Part shown: piece after piece, positions 1 to 8,495 of the stretch
Position numbering within the stretch: position 1 is the stretch's first letter
Layout: each line of letters starts with the position of its first letter
From: JAGOEY01 sp017997515
GTDB lineage: Bacteria; Pseudomonadota; Gammaproteobacteria; Burkholderiales; Burkholderiaceae_C
NCBI GenBank assembly: GCA_026314275.1
Contig: CP111109.1
Location: 62,001-126,000, forward strand
Length of the DNA stretch: 64,000 nt
Reading direction: 5' to 3'
Notes under the pieces: model-generated
The model's input: only the letters and a program-made list of their open reading frames with translations
Told to the model about the DNA's origin: nothing
Databases searched by the model: none
Position numbers and translations under genes: made by a program

Positions 1-543
1 CTCGCGCATGCGCGGCGCAAGTTCGTCGAACTGCACACGGCCAACAAGAGCCAGATCGCGGAGGCTGGCATCCAGTACTTCGCCCGACTCTACGAGATCG
101 AGCGCGAGGTGAAGAACTTGGGCGCCGATGAGCGGCGTCGCATCCGGCAAGCGCGGGGTCGGCCGATCGCCCAGGCGCTGCATGCCTGGATGATCGCCCA
201 GCGGCTGAAGGTTCCGGACGGTTCAGCGACGGCGAAGGCATTGAACTACAGCCTGAAGCGCTGGGCAGCGCTGACGCGCTACCTGGACGACGGCAACTTG
301 CCTGCGGACAACAACTGGGTGGAAAACCAGATCCGGCCTATTGCCGTGGGCAGAGGCAACTGGCTGTTCGCCGGGAGCTTGCGTGCTGGTCAACGCGCCG
401 CTGCCGTCATGAGCTTGATCCAGTCAGCCAAGCTCAACGGTCACGATCCGTATGCCTATCTGAAGGATGTGTTCTTGCGCCTGCCGACGCAGCCGCACAG
501 CCGCATCGACGAACTGCTGCCGCATCGCTGGCAGCACAGCTGA
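1..543 (+). CDS. IS66-family transposase (TnpC), C-terminal part, cut by window edge
   Basis: The reading frame is open from base 1, so the gene begins left of the window and about 180 residues are visible. The visible part matches the end of the IS66 DDE transposase domain: an LAHARRKF block at the start, NNWVENQIRP with the Glu expected to be the third catalytic acid, then GRGNWLFAGS and a PHRWQ ending. The enzyme would cut and join IS66 DNA ends. Nothing in the visible part is broken, but completeness cannot be judged. Its position at the edge of the cargo suggests an insertion-sequence boundary. Confidence 0.9.
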   Translation, partial: LAHARRKFVELHTANKSQIAEAGIQYFARLYEIEREVKNLGADERRRIRQARGRPIAQALHAWMIAQRLKVPDGSATAKALNYSLKRWAALTRYLDDGNLPADNNWVENQIRPIAVGRGNWLFAGSLRAGQRAAAVMSLIQSAKLNGHDPYAYLKDVFLRLPTQPHSRIDELLPHRWQHS

Positions 544-586
544 CCACCTGCTCGCGCTCGCCGCCAATGCGCGGCCCTCGTCAATA

Positions 587-606
587 TGTATTCGCCGCGT
601 GCTTAC
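587..606. repeat. Putative IS66 right terminal inverted repeat
   Basis: About 60 bases past the transposase stop the sequence ends in GTGCTTAC, whose complement GTAAGCAC resembles the GTAAGC tip common to IS66 elements. The left end lies outside the window, so the repeat cannot be paired. Confidence 0.4.
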
Positions 607-888
607 GGTGTACACGACTGTCTGCTGCCGATCAATGAGGAAGCGCGAGGGTATCCTCACCTTCGGCGAGAGGGCGATGAGCTTTGTGGACTGAGCATAC
701 TTTTCTCCAGAGACGTTGGCACGATTAAGTTTCCGCGCACCGTTCGGAATTGCGACCCCGCAGCTTCATAGCCTGCAGCTGCATTCGAGGCGCTCCGACC
801 TGCCTAAGGTCACATACAAGACCACGTCGAAGTAGGTCACAGCGAACTCTCTTTCTGCAGGCAACTCAGGCCGTAGAGAGCCTCCAGT
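607..888. other. Gene-poor stretch between IS66 end and AraC gene
   Basis: Together with 544-606 this is about 345 bases without a convincing gene. Only short overlapping frames without family features are present, and no clear hairpin terminator or promoter was found. Confidence 0.5.
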
Positions 889-1920
889 TCACTTTACGAG
901 TGCTTCGCTGGTCTCGCTCGGGTCGTTGATGTGGAATACCGCATGCGGAATAACGCAGGACGAGGGTAGCGCTTGGCCTCGGTATTCCCGAGGGTCCATG
1001 CCATATGCCTTTCGAAACGCGCGGATGAATCCGCTGTTGTTTGCGTACCCGGCGGCCTGACCAATCTGCCCAATGGGAACGCCCGTGACTCGAAGTTGCT
1101 GGGCGGCCTGGCGCATGCGCAAATCTCTGAGCACACTCATTGGCGTTCGGCCAACCAACTCAAAAAAGCGCGCCATGAAGGTTGATCGGCTCAGACACGC
1201 GGTCCTCGCCAGGCTATCCACCGTATGTTCGGCCCCAGGCCTTGCCGTCATTTCGGCGAATGCCTTAGAGATTCGATGGTCCCTCAGAATCGCGAATCGC
1301 TCGACCCAGGGGTTGGGCGAGGTCAGCGAGCGGCGCAAGAGCAACACCAATGTCTGCTTCATGAGCAGCGATGTCATGGCGACGCTGCCGGGCTCCCTCC
1401 CCTTCAGCTCGACGAGCGCGTGGGTCAACTTGGCTGGTAGGTCGTGGCCCTCGGAAAAGCGTTCCACAATTGGCGTGGATAGGCCGCCAAACATGTCAAC
1501 CACGTCACCAAATGCGGCGTGGAAATGGCCACACAGGACGCGCGCGCTTCCTGCCAACATGGCCCGGTTTTCTCGGGCCGGTCGACATTGAAGATGTTCC
1601 CTGCTGACAGGCGGGACGACTACAAGGGTATGTTGAGCAATCGCGATCGACAGACCATTTGAGGTTGTGAGGGACCCAGTTCCGCACATCCCGTAGTACA
1701 GGCGAGTCATACCATCGTTCGCTGGCTCGAACCGTCGCTCCCCCTTCAATGTGCACTCTTCAAGTGTGACCTGGCGGACCTCAAGCGTGCCGACGAGGGT
1801 ATCCAAATCGGCCGGTGAAATGCGCAAGATTGGTCTGTCGGCCTTGGACACGGAGAAGTCAAGTTCCCCACTCTGGGTGCTCATCAGCTCAGGCTGGGTG
1901 ATGTCGTTGCTTTGCGCCAC
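889..1920 (-). CDS. AraC-family transcriptional regulator
   Basis: The protein is about 343 residues. The C-terminal third holds the two helix-turn-helix units of AraC/XylS regulators, with SLARTACLSRSTFMARFF followed by a second helix pair around GQIGQAAGYANNSGFIRAF and the usual YRG ending. The N-terminal two thirds look like a cupin-type effector domain. A GTG start at 1920 is preferred because AAGGAG lies five bases upstream; an ATG at 1884 is the alternative. It reads away from the MFS exporter gene at 2708, a common arrangement for a regulator and its target, but 790 bases including a repeat separate them, so the link is only inferred. Confidence 0.85.
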   Translation of the reverse strand: MAQSNDITQPELMSTQSGELDFSVSKADRPILRISPADLDTLVGTLEVRQVTLEECTLKGERRFEPANDGMTRLYYGMCGTGSLTTSNGLSIAIAQHTLVVVPPVSREHLQCRPARENRAMLAGSARVLCGHFHAAFGDVVDMFGGLSTPIVERFSEGHDLPAKLTHALVELKGREPGSVAMTSLLMKQTLVLLLRRSLTSPNPWVERFAILRDHRISKAFAEMTARPGAEHTVDSLARTACLSRSTFMARFFELVGRTPMSVLRDLRMRQAAQQLRVTGVPIGQIGQAAGYANNSGFIRAFRKAYGMDPREYRGQALPSSCVIPHAVFHINDPSETSEALVK

Positions 1921-2707
1921 AGCATCTCCTTGCACGCGGCTCGGTCCGAACTTGTTTCTCCCTGCCTTTCGCGGCCCAAAACCAAGCTTGGGATCCTGTC
2001 CGCGGCGGCGGCTTCCCACCGGAAGGATCGCATGCGGCTCTGCTTCCCGCGGGCGTCGTACGAGAGTCTTCGAACAACCAGTCGATTCCTCCCCTCGCCA
2101 TGGTTGCTGTCACGTAAATAGCGCCATCCAAAATACAGGCCTCCGTATGCAATTCCCTAACGCCCTTTATAGAAGGCGCTAGCTCTCGAGGACAGGTAAG
2201 CGCCCCCCGAATTCAAGCACTGGATGTCGCTGGCGCCAGACACTTCCGGCCGCTTCATCGGATGCTCCCAGATTCCCTATGCATCGGACATCCACGACCA
2301 AGACATAAAAGCTATGCAGCGGATGTATGGGCAAGGGGGCCAACCTACCCCGCCTTCACATACCTCACGCACATCGAACGACGTGCATCCGTGGAGCGGA
2401 ATGGCGTTAAGGCACTCTACGTCATCTGTCGGTCCAAGCGTCCTGTAAGTGTGTCCAGGCGTCCAAAACCTTGCACCCACGTCGCGCAGCCGTTCCGTTT
2501 TGATGGAGCTCCCTTAGCATGCGAGCCTTATGTACAGCTTGTCGGTCGACTATTGAACGATGGAAAAGTAGCGCGATATATGCACGCTAGACGACAGATA
2601 CCGTGACCCACCACGCAATCGCACCAAGAGTCCTCATCAATCTGGCGCGAAGCATTCGAACAGTTCGTCAGTGCGGCAGAGTACCAACCGTCACACTAGG
2701 CTAGGAA
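1921..2707. other. Long gene-free region between araC-type gene and MFS gene
   Basis: About 790 bases hold no gene I can support. The middle third is a repeat shared with 39056-39310. The remainder (1921-2245 and 2504-2707) shows no recognisable domain and probably holds the promoter of the MFS gene. Confidence 0.5.
2246..2503 (+). repeat. Long dispersed repeat, copy 1 (inverted partner at 39056-39310)
   Basis: Some 255 bases recur in inverted orientation at 39056-39310 with about a dozen differences and a one-base indel, roughly 95 percent identity by eye. Substitutions are scattered and change residues in each frame I read, and the frame open in copy 1 on the minus strand has a stop in copy 2, which argues against a conserved protein. 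No terminal inverted repeats or transposase were seen. It lies just upstream of the MFS gene here and just upstream of a LysR gene in the other copy. Confidence 0.85.
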
Positions 2708-3988
2708 ATGAGCCAGGCAATCGATACCGTAAGGACAGCGTGTAGACGAGGCCTCGTTCTTGCACCAGTGGGGGCGTTGCTTCTGAGCGTCGCCGCGCTG
2801 CTGCTGGGCAATGGCTTACTGGGTACGCTCTTGATCGTGAGAGCCGGCCACGAAGGCTTCTCGAGCGGCGCGATTAGCGCGATGATGTCCTTCTATTTCG
2901 CGGGGTTCACTGCAGGCGCGCTCGTATTGCCGCGGATCATCGTTTCTGTAGGCCATGTCAGAACCTTCGCCGGATTTGCGGCTCTTGCCTCAATGACGAC
3001 CCTTCTCCATGTGACGTTCGTAGAGCCGATAGCTTGGATGTCGCTTCGCCTGGCTACCGGCTTCGCCTATGCAGGCATGATCCTCGCAACGGAGAGCTGG
3101 CTCAATGCGCACGCTGTGCAATCCACGCGCGGGCAACTCCTGTCGATCTTCGGTGTGGTTTCAATGGGCTCATGGGCAGTGGGGCAAGCGCTCCTCAACA
3201 TTGCGGCGCCCGCCAGCGTCACTTTGTTCATCGTCGTGTCGCTGTTGATATCCGCTGCGGTGGTTCCGATTACTTTGCTTCCAAGCCATCCACCTGCCGA
3301 GGTGGAGCAGGAATCGGTCGCGCTCAAGGACGTGGTTCTCGTATCACCGCTAGCTGCGGTTGGCGTTTTCTTGGCCGGCCTGGCTATCGGCGGTTTCTGG
3401 GGCATGGGCCCGAACTTCGCCCAGAGGATCGGACTCGATGTGAGCGGTATATCCGCCTTCATGGCTGCGGTTCTGGGAGGAACACTTGCATTGCAATGGC
3501 CACTCGGCTGGCTTTCGGACCGAGTGTCTCGAAACATTGCCATTGCCGGTGCGGCCCTGGCGTCTGCAGCAGCTGCAATCTGCGTAGCGTTAGCAGTGCA
3601 GGCGCCTCTGCCAATGCTCCTTGCGGCGGGTGCGCTCTTCGGCGGCTTTGGAATCCCGATCTATTCGTTGTGTCTGGCCGCCGCGAACGACAACCTTCCG
3701 GCCGGTCGGCGACTCGGCACCGCGCGAGGGCTTCTTCTGCTCAACGGGATCGGGACTGCCGCTGGACCCCTCATTGGGGGAGCTGCGATGAATATCATCG
3801 GCCCTGGCGGCCTATTCCTTTGTGCGGCTGCGTTGCTCGCTTCCCTAGCGGTGCTGGCCATCGCACGCGGGCAACCAAAGCGCCCGCTCGAGGTAAAGGC
3901 CACCCGTTGTCCGAGCACGCCGATGATCACGGGATCTTTCGATTCAATGATACGAATCCAAGAGGAGTCTCAGGGTGCTCGGCACTAG
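2708..3988 (+). CDS. MFS transporter, YcaD-like
   Basis: The 426-residue protein has about twelve hydrophobic segments and a central loop near residues 195-215, typical of the major facilitator superfamily. The block ATESWLNAHA...RGQLLSIFGVVSMGSWAVGQ resembles the YcaD subgroup of putative exporters. It should sit in the inner membrane and export a small molecule; the substrate cannot be read from the sequence. The ATG has AGGAA directly upstream. The last 60 residues are unusually polar after the final membrane segment. A diverged copy of the end of a related gene lies at 5005-5085. Confidence 0.85.
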   Translation: MSQAIDTVRTACRRGLVLAPVGALLLSVAALLLGNGLLGTLLIVRAGHEGFSSGAISAMMSFYFAGFTAGALVLPRIIVSVGHVRTFAGFAALASMTTLLHVTFVEPIAWMSLRLATGFAYAGMILATESWLNAHAVQSTRGQLLSIFGVVSMGSWAVGQALLNIAAPASVTLFIVVSLLISAAVVPITLLPSHPPAEVEQESVALKDVVLVSPLAAVGVFLAGLAIGGFWGMGPNFAQRIGLDVSGISAFMAAVLGGTLALQWPLGWLSDRVSRNIAIAGAALASAAAAICVALAVQAPLPMLLAAGALFGGFGIPIYSLCLAAANDNLPAGRRLGTARGLLLLNGIGTAAGPLIGGAAMNIIGPGGLFLCAAALLASLAVLAIARGQPKRPLEVKATRCPSTPMITGSFDSMIRIQEESQGARH

Positions 3989-4234
3989 CGCGGCGACTGA
4001 GTCGAAGGCGGAGGCGCACTATACAACGCCACATACAACGGACCGAAGCAGCCCGTCAACTGCCCGCCCGCCAGTCCCCATCGATGCATCGCTTGAATGC
4101 CTCCATCTAGTCGGTCAGGCATGCCTCGCGACCAGAGTTTTTCGCGAGACTCCCTGCTCTGCTCAGTCGGCAAATTTCGGGCATAGAAGTCGGACGGCGT
4201 GCCGGGCACAGGGCCGTTCATATATAAGAGTCTC

Positions 4235-4996
4235 ATGGCCGAATCTATCCTTCTAACCGCCGCCCGAGTTTCCACTTTTGACGGAGACAAGTTGCTGACC
4301 GGTGCCAGCGGATTTTTCTTCCTGCGCAACGAACGGCTTTTCTTCGTCACCAGCAGGCACGTCGTCATTGACGCGCCCACCAAGCATTTCCCAAACCGGG
4401 TCGAAATCGAGCTGCACACCGATGCCGTCAACCTGACCCAAGCGAGCGCCTTGTCGGTCTGGCTCTACGTTGACGGCAAGAGTATGTGGCGCCAGGGACA
4501 GGACACGGGCGGCGAGATCGACGTGGCAGCCATCGAACTGGACCGCTCGGCCCTTCCGCCGTCGGTAGCGATGCAGGCTTTCACGCCGGCTCACCTGCAG
4601 AGCATGCTGGACGAGGTCGAAGTCGGCAGTGCGCTGCTGGTTGTGGGCTATCCGCTGGGCTTTCATGATGTGATTTATCACCTGCCAGTGGTACGTCACG
4701 CGGTCATCGCATCTTCCTTTGGCGTGCGATTCCAGGGCCAGGGCTACTTTCTGACGGATGCGCGTACCCACCGTGGCACGAGCGGCGCAGCCGTGGTGAT
4801 GCGGGCCCCTGGCACCGACCCGGCGCTGCCCTGGAAACTGTTGGGCGTGCACTCCTCGCGTTTGGATATGAACACACGTGACCTCGCACTGGATGAGTCG
4901 CTGGGTCTCAACTGCGCTTGGTACGCCGACATCCTGCTCACGCTCACGGCTGATGTACCGGCTCCCGCTACGGTGCAACCTCAACAACTTACCTGA
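4235..4996 (+). CDS. Trypsin-like serine protease (chymotrypsin fold)
   Basis: The protein is 253 residues from the ATG at 4235, chosen because AAGAG lies six bases upstream; an in-frame start at 4199 would add 12 residues. A full catalytic triad can be proposed: His42 in VTSRHVV, Asp96 in GEIDVAAIEL and Ser183 in HRGTSGAAV. The order and spacing fit the Trypsin_2 family. No signal peptide or membrane segment is evident, so it is probably cytoplasmic, and no PDZ domain follows. It lies between an intact MFS gene and a worn MFS tail, which suggests that it was inserted there. Substrate unknown. Confidence 0.8.
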   Translation: MAESILLTAARVSTFDGDKLLTGASGFFFLRNERLFFVTSRHVVIDAPTKHFPNRVEIELHTDAVNLTQASALSVWLYVDGKSMWRQGQDTGGEIDVAAIELDRSALPPSVAMQAFTPAHLQSMLDEVEVGSALLVVGYPLGFHDVIYHLPVVRHAVIASSFGVRFQGQGYFLTDARTHRGTSGAAVVMRAPGTDPALPWKLLGVHSSRLDMNTRDLALDESLGLNCAWYADILLTLTADVPAPATVQPQQLT

Positions 4997-5004
4997 CAAA
5001 GTTG

Positions 5005-5085
5005 CTCTCCGGGGGCCTTTGTGCTGCTGCGGTGCTCACCACCCTGGCGTTGCTTGCCATCGCACGTGGCAGCAAAGGAGCCTGA
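5005..5085 (+). pseudogene. Remnant of a second MFS gene (3' end only)
   Basis: The frame reads LSGGLCAAAVLTTLALLAIA and then RGSKGA before a stop. It matches the last membrane segment of the intact MFS protein (GGLFLCAAALLASLAVLAIA). The DNA likeness continues past the stop: a GATACGAAT block following a GGGATCT block occurs at about 3930-3958 and again at about 5128-5156. This is the diverged tail of a paralogous gene whose body is gone. Confidence 0.7.
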
Positions 5086-5204
5086 TCGAGGATCAAGGAT
5101 CACTCGTTAACGAAGAACGCCGATGAACTTGGGATCTCTCGATCCCATGATACGAATTTCGGAGGCGCCTCCGTTAGTGTCGCGTCGACGGTGGTGGATA
5201 CGTT

Positions 5205-5654
5205 CTATGCCACGTCTTCTACAGCGAGATCCCGACCGTTGAACCGCACGGTATCCCCTGCTTGGGCACCATCGATGGCTTGGAAGATTGGCGCCATCGT
5301 GGAAATTCCCATGAGTTCATGTCCATGACAAATGAACTTGCTAGTTGACACTGAAATCACAAAGTAGCGACCAGACAGCTTTACAACAGCGCCTTCACTG
5401 ACTGCCGACTTAGGCCCGAAATCGATCGTCCCGAGCTTCTCTAGTTTTTCTTCATAGTCATGAAGTGTGTCATCAAGCGCTTCCGCTAATTCGCTCGCAA
5501 TTTCGGCCTGAGCGTGCTCATCGCTCTCGACGGGTTCGGTCCGATCAGTTCGAGCAGTAGAAACGTACTCTTCATAGTTAATGCGAGCGCTGCGCAAGGC
5601 TGCGGTCTCCAGCGAAAGCATAGTTTCACGGATCTGATCTTTATTCCAATGCAT
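5205..5654 (-). CDS. Hypothetical protein with GreA/Rnk-like C-terminal half
   Basis: The 149-residue protein is acidic and helical in its first half (residues 1-75, rich in Glu and Ala). The second half contains SEGAVVKLSGRYFVIS and a GISTMAPIFQAIDGAQAGDT block. That pattern (V..GAVV...G..F, then GIS..AP....G...GD) resembles the C-terminal domain of GreA/GreB/Rnk proteins, which bind RNA polymerase. The likeness is by eye only. The ATG at 5654 is chosen because GAGGTGG precedes it; a GTG two codons earlier is possible. No operon partner is obvious. Confidence 0.55.
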   Translation of the reverse strand: MHWNKDQIRETMLSLETAALRSARINYEEYVSTARTDRTEPVESDEHAQAEIASELAEALDDTLHDYEEKLEKLGTIDFGPKSAVSEGAVVKLSGRYFVISVSTSKFICHGHELMGISTMAPIFQAIDGAQAGDTVRFNGRDLAVEDVA

Positions 5655-5741
5655 AACCACCTCGTTTTGTTTCGTTAATTAGGATTTTCACTAGACCGCT
5701 CCGTGACTCTTCGAGAGAGGGACCTCCTGGGCCCCGCTTCG

Positions 5742-6314
5742 CTATTCGTCACCGATAACGTGTTCGCCTTGGTAGGGAGTTCGAATCAGCCGAGAATCTT
5801 GGATGATGCTTGTGACCAGCCAGACATAAGACTGCTCGGCGGTATCAAAGCCCAGAATACTGAAGGCTCCCCCGAAAGGGCATGGCGGGAAGTCCGGAAA
5901 GCCCTCCCGCAGAACATATCGCTCAGGATCGAGGTTAAATTCGCTCTTAAAAACTTTCCGGAGCCCATGCTTGTTCGGCACAACATGGTCATCTGCCGAC
6001 GCTGTCTTCCGATTCGCTTTGAGCCGTTCAGAAAGGTCGGGGTGGCACATTTCGTCGAACACATCGAACGCGTCTACCAAAAGGCCCTTATGCCCGGTAG
6101 CTGGATCAGTGATCGCATAGATGTTGGAGGCATCTTCGGCATCATTCTCGGTTTCAAGACGCAATGCCGCGTCGACGCGAAGGGTGCATGGATCGAGGGT
6201 CGCTCCTAGCTCAAGGTCGACGAGGTTGCCATCCTTGACGCGGTACTCGCGGTCGTAGCCCTTTGCAATAAAGGCCTGCACTGTTTCTAGAACGTCGGTC
6301 AGCGGGGATATCAT
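5742..6314 (-). CDS. Hypothetical protein
   Basis: The protein is 190 residues from the ATG at 6314; the open frame extends 16 residues further without a good start signal. The first 100 residues resemble a small family often mislabelled as phosphoribosylpyrophosphate synthetase (MISPLTDVLETV..., then YAITDP.TG.KGLLVDAFDVF). No phosphoribosyl binding motif is present, so that name should not be used. The second half is unfamiliar. It lies on the same strand as the CorA-like gene, 97 bases downstream of it. No function can be assigned. Confidence 0.55.
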   Translation of the reverse strand: MISPLTDVLETVQAFIAKGYDREYRVKDGNLVDLELGATLDPCTLRVDAALRLETENDAEDASNIYAITDPATGHKGLLVDAFDVFDEMCHPDLSERLKANRKTASADDHVVPNKHGLRKVFKSEFNLDPERYVLREGFPDFPPCPFGGAFSILGFDTAEQSYVWLVTSIIQDSRLIRTPYQGEHVIGDE

Positions 6315-6411
6315 GGATGTACTTTCGCCTCGGGCGGGATTAGATTGGACACTTCCGCACATAGTGCGCTGTGACCCGTGAGATCACTTAGAAAGATACG
6401 AAGCACGGTAT

Positions 6412-7380
6412 TCATAGCCACTTGGCCTTCTTGAAGCGCAAGAACAGGAATAGGCATAACGTCGCTATCAGCCCGAGCACGGCGAGGTGTCCATAGACCG
6501 TGTCGATTCCCGGGATGTTCTTGAGGCTCATGCCGTAAATTCCAGCGATCGCCGTCGGGACTGCCAGTATTGCCGCCCAAGACGTAAACTGGCGAGTGAT
6601 CACACCCGTCCTTTGCGCCTCCAGCAGGCTGCTGAATTCAAAGACCGTCCTCAGGACCTGAAGGAGACCATTGACCATGGACTGCACACGATCTACGTGG
6701 TCAGCAACATCGTCGAAGTACGGTCTCACTTCAGCACTGATGCAGGGATAATGTCCACGGACCAGCTTTCTGACCAGTTCGGCCATAGCGCCAAGCGTGC
6801 GTTGGAAGCGCGTGAGTTCGCCTCTCAGGCTGAATATCCGGGCGACTTCTTCTCGCCCAAGAAAGTCGCCTACCGATCTTCTCTCCATCTCCAGAACGTC
6901 ATCCTCGATCATTTCAAAGATGGGCAAATACTGGTCCACGATACGGTGCAAGATCGCGTGCAGCACGTAGTCGACACCCTTTCCCAGGAGCGTTGGCGAA
7001 GCCTCAAGCTGCCCCCGCAGGTTGCCTAGCGCTCCACCGCTGCCGTGCCGCGCGGTGATGAGGTGATTGTGACCGGTGAAGATCGCCGTCTTGCCATAGC
7101 TGATCTTGTCGCCGACCAGCTCAGCTGTTTGAGCGACGATGTACAGCTCATCGTTGTAGACCTCGAGCTTTGGCGGGCAAAGCGGGTGCATCGCGTTATC
7201 GACTGCCAACGGATGGAGGTGATACGCCGTCTGGAGCGTGTGAAGTTCGTCGGCGCTGGGCTCGCGAAGCGCGATCCAGCAGAAGCCCGAGCGCGCCTCA
7301 TCCTGCTCGAAGCGCTCGTCGAGCGCAATTTCCCGGATTCGCTTGCCTTCCTTGTAATAGTAGGCGGCGATGACGCTCAT
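6412..7380 (-). CDS. corA: CorA-family divalent metal ion transporter with altered GMN signature
   Basis: The 322-residue protein has the CorA layout: a soluble N-terminal domain, a long helix through residues 150-255, and two C-terminal membrane helices ending in the basic tail RFKKAKWL. CorA proteins are pentameric inner-membrane channels for Mg2+ and Co2+. The first membrane helix ends in IYGMSLKNIP, so the signature Gly-Met-Asn is Gly-Met-Ser at residues 283-285. The Asn of GMN lines the pore entrance, and the change could alter selectivity or disable transport. GAGG precedes the ATG. The two unknown genes downstream on the same strand may be co-transcribed. Confidence 0.85.
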   Translation of the reverse strand: MSVIAAYYYKEGKRIREIALDERFEQDEARSGFCWIALREPSADELHTLQTAYHLHPLAVDNAMHPLCPPKLEVYNDELYIVAQTAELVGDKISYGKTAIFTGHNHLITARHGSGGALGNLRGQLEASPTLLGKGVDYVLHAILHRIVDQYLPIFEMIEDDVLEMERRSVGDFLGREEVARIFSLRGELTRFQRTLGAMAELVRKLVRGHYPCISAEVRPYFDDVADHVDRVQSMVNGLLQVLRTVFEFSSLLEAQRTGVITRQFTSWAAILAVPTAIAGIYGMSLKNIPGIDTVYGHLAVLGLIATLCLFLFLRFKKAKWL

Positions 7381-7590
7381 GCAGACCTCGCAGGGATGCG
7401 CAGGCCACGCTGTACTGCTGGCCAGCGCGTGATCGGAATGGATGAGAGGTCAGGCATGGTTCTGTGATCTTGGTGATGCGGCGGCAGCGGAGTTGAGGTC
7501 TCATCCAGGCTGAATTCGGTTTGAAAATTGCGAACCGAATCAGCTTCGAAGCCATTGCAGAAAAGCTGATTCTGCAGCTCTGGCTGCAGG

Positions 7591-8106
7591 TTATTTACTG
7601 TCGGCGTTTTTGCGCTTTGGAAGGATCCAGTCTGCACGTGGGAAGTGGCATGTATAGCCTCCCGGGAGCTTCTCCAGATAGTCTTGGTGCTCCGGCTCGG
7701 CCTGCCAGAAATCACCGGCCGGCTCGACCTCGGTGACCACTTTGCCTCCCCACAGTCCGGACGCATCCACATCGGCGATCGTCTCTTCGGCAACGTGCTT
7801 CTGCTCCACGCCGAGGTAGTAGATGGCAGACCGGTAGGAGAGCCCACGGTCATTGCCCTGACGGTTCTTCGTCGTCGGGTCGTGAATTTGGAAGAAGAAC
7901 TCCAGAATTTTCCGGTAACTCGTCAGCTCGGGGTCAAAGATGATCTCGATCCCTTCGGCATGCGTGCCGTGATTGCGATACGTGGCGTTCGGAACATCGC
8001 CGCCGGTGTAACCCACGCGAGTCGAGATGATGCCGGGCTGCTTGCGGATGAGATCCTGCATTCCCCAGAAACAACCGCCGGCCAGGATGGCTTTTTCGTG
8101 ATTCAT
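7591..8106 (-). CDS. msrA: Peptide methionine-S-sulfoxide reductase MsrA
   Basis: The 171-residue protein carries the MsrA active-site block GGCFWGMQD near residue 10, with the catalytic Cys, and the conserved [18 protein letters not shown] and [13 protein letters not shown] blocks. It reduces the S form of methionine sulfoxide in proteins, using thioredoxin. The ATG at 8106 overlaps the stop of an upstream msrB remnant (TGATG), the layout of an msrB-msrA operon. The open frame runs upstream only because it reads into the frameshifted msrB sequence. MsrA appears intact while its partner is broken; an intact MsrB domain occurs at 16178-17149. Confidence 0.93.
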   Translation of the reverse strand: MNHEKAILAGGCFWGMQDLIRKQPGIISTRVGYTGGDVPNATYRNHGTHAEGIEIIFDPELTSYRKILEFFFQIHDPTTKNRQGNDRGLSYRSAIYYLGVEQKHVAEETIADVDASGLWGGKVVTEVEPAGDFWQAEPEHQDYLEKLPGGYTCHFPRADWILPKRKNADSK

Positions 8107-8277
8107 CAAACGTTCTCCACTTGGTCGAGATAGGCGCCGTAACCCTCGGCAGCCATCTCGTCTCGAGGGATGAAGCGCAAGGACGCCGAGTTGATGCAAT
8201 AGCGCAGGCCCCCTCGGTCCCGCGGGGCCGTCGGGGAACACGTGGCCCAGGTGGCTGTCGCCACGCGTCTGAAGTGC
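8106..8277 (-). pseudogene. msrB: msrB remnant, 5'-truncated and frameshifted
   Basis: On the minus strand the first part reads [16 protein letters not shown]. After one extra base near 8222-8228 the frame continues as [20 protein letters not shown] and ends VENV with a stop overlapping the msrA start. These are the C-terminal blocks of MsrB, including the catalytic RYCIN Cys. The first two thirds of the gene, including one zinc-binding Cys pair, are absent, and sequence upstream of 8277 is unrelated. Confidence 0.85.
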
Positions 8278-8495
8278 ATCCTAAGATAAACCGCTCAGCG
8301 TGGGCCGACTCGATTGCAACAATCGGCTGGAAAATACGTACAAACGGATTTTTCTTGTCGGATGTCGTGTGTACTGCTTGCGCGTGAGCTCGGTTCCTTT
8401 GTCGAAGACTGTCTTCACCGTCGGCACCAGCCGTGCGCAGACGCATTGCTTCACGCTTTTGTCTTCGTCTGTCCCACGGCGGAACAGCCAAGTCC

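Noticed and set aside
5742..6314. Phosphoribosylpyrophosphate synthetase
   Set aside because: The likeness is to a mislabelled family, and no phosphoribosyl- or ATP-binding motif is present.
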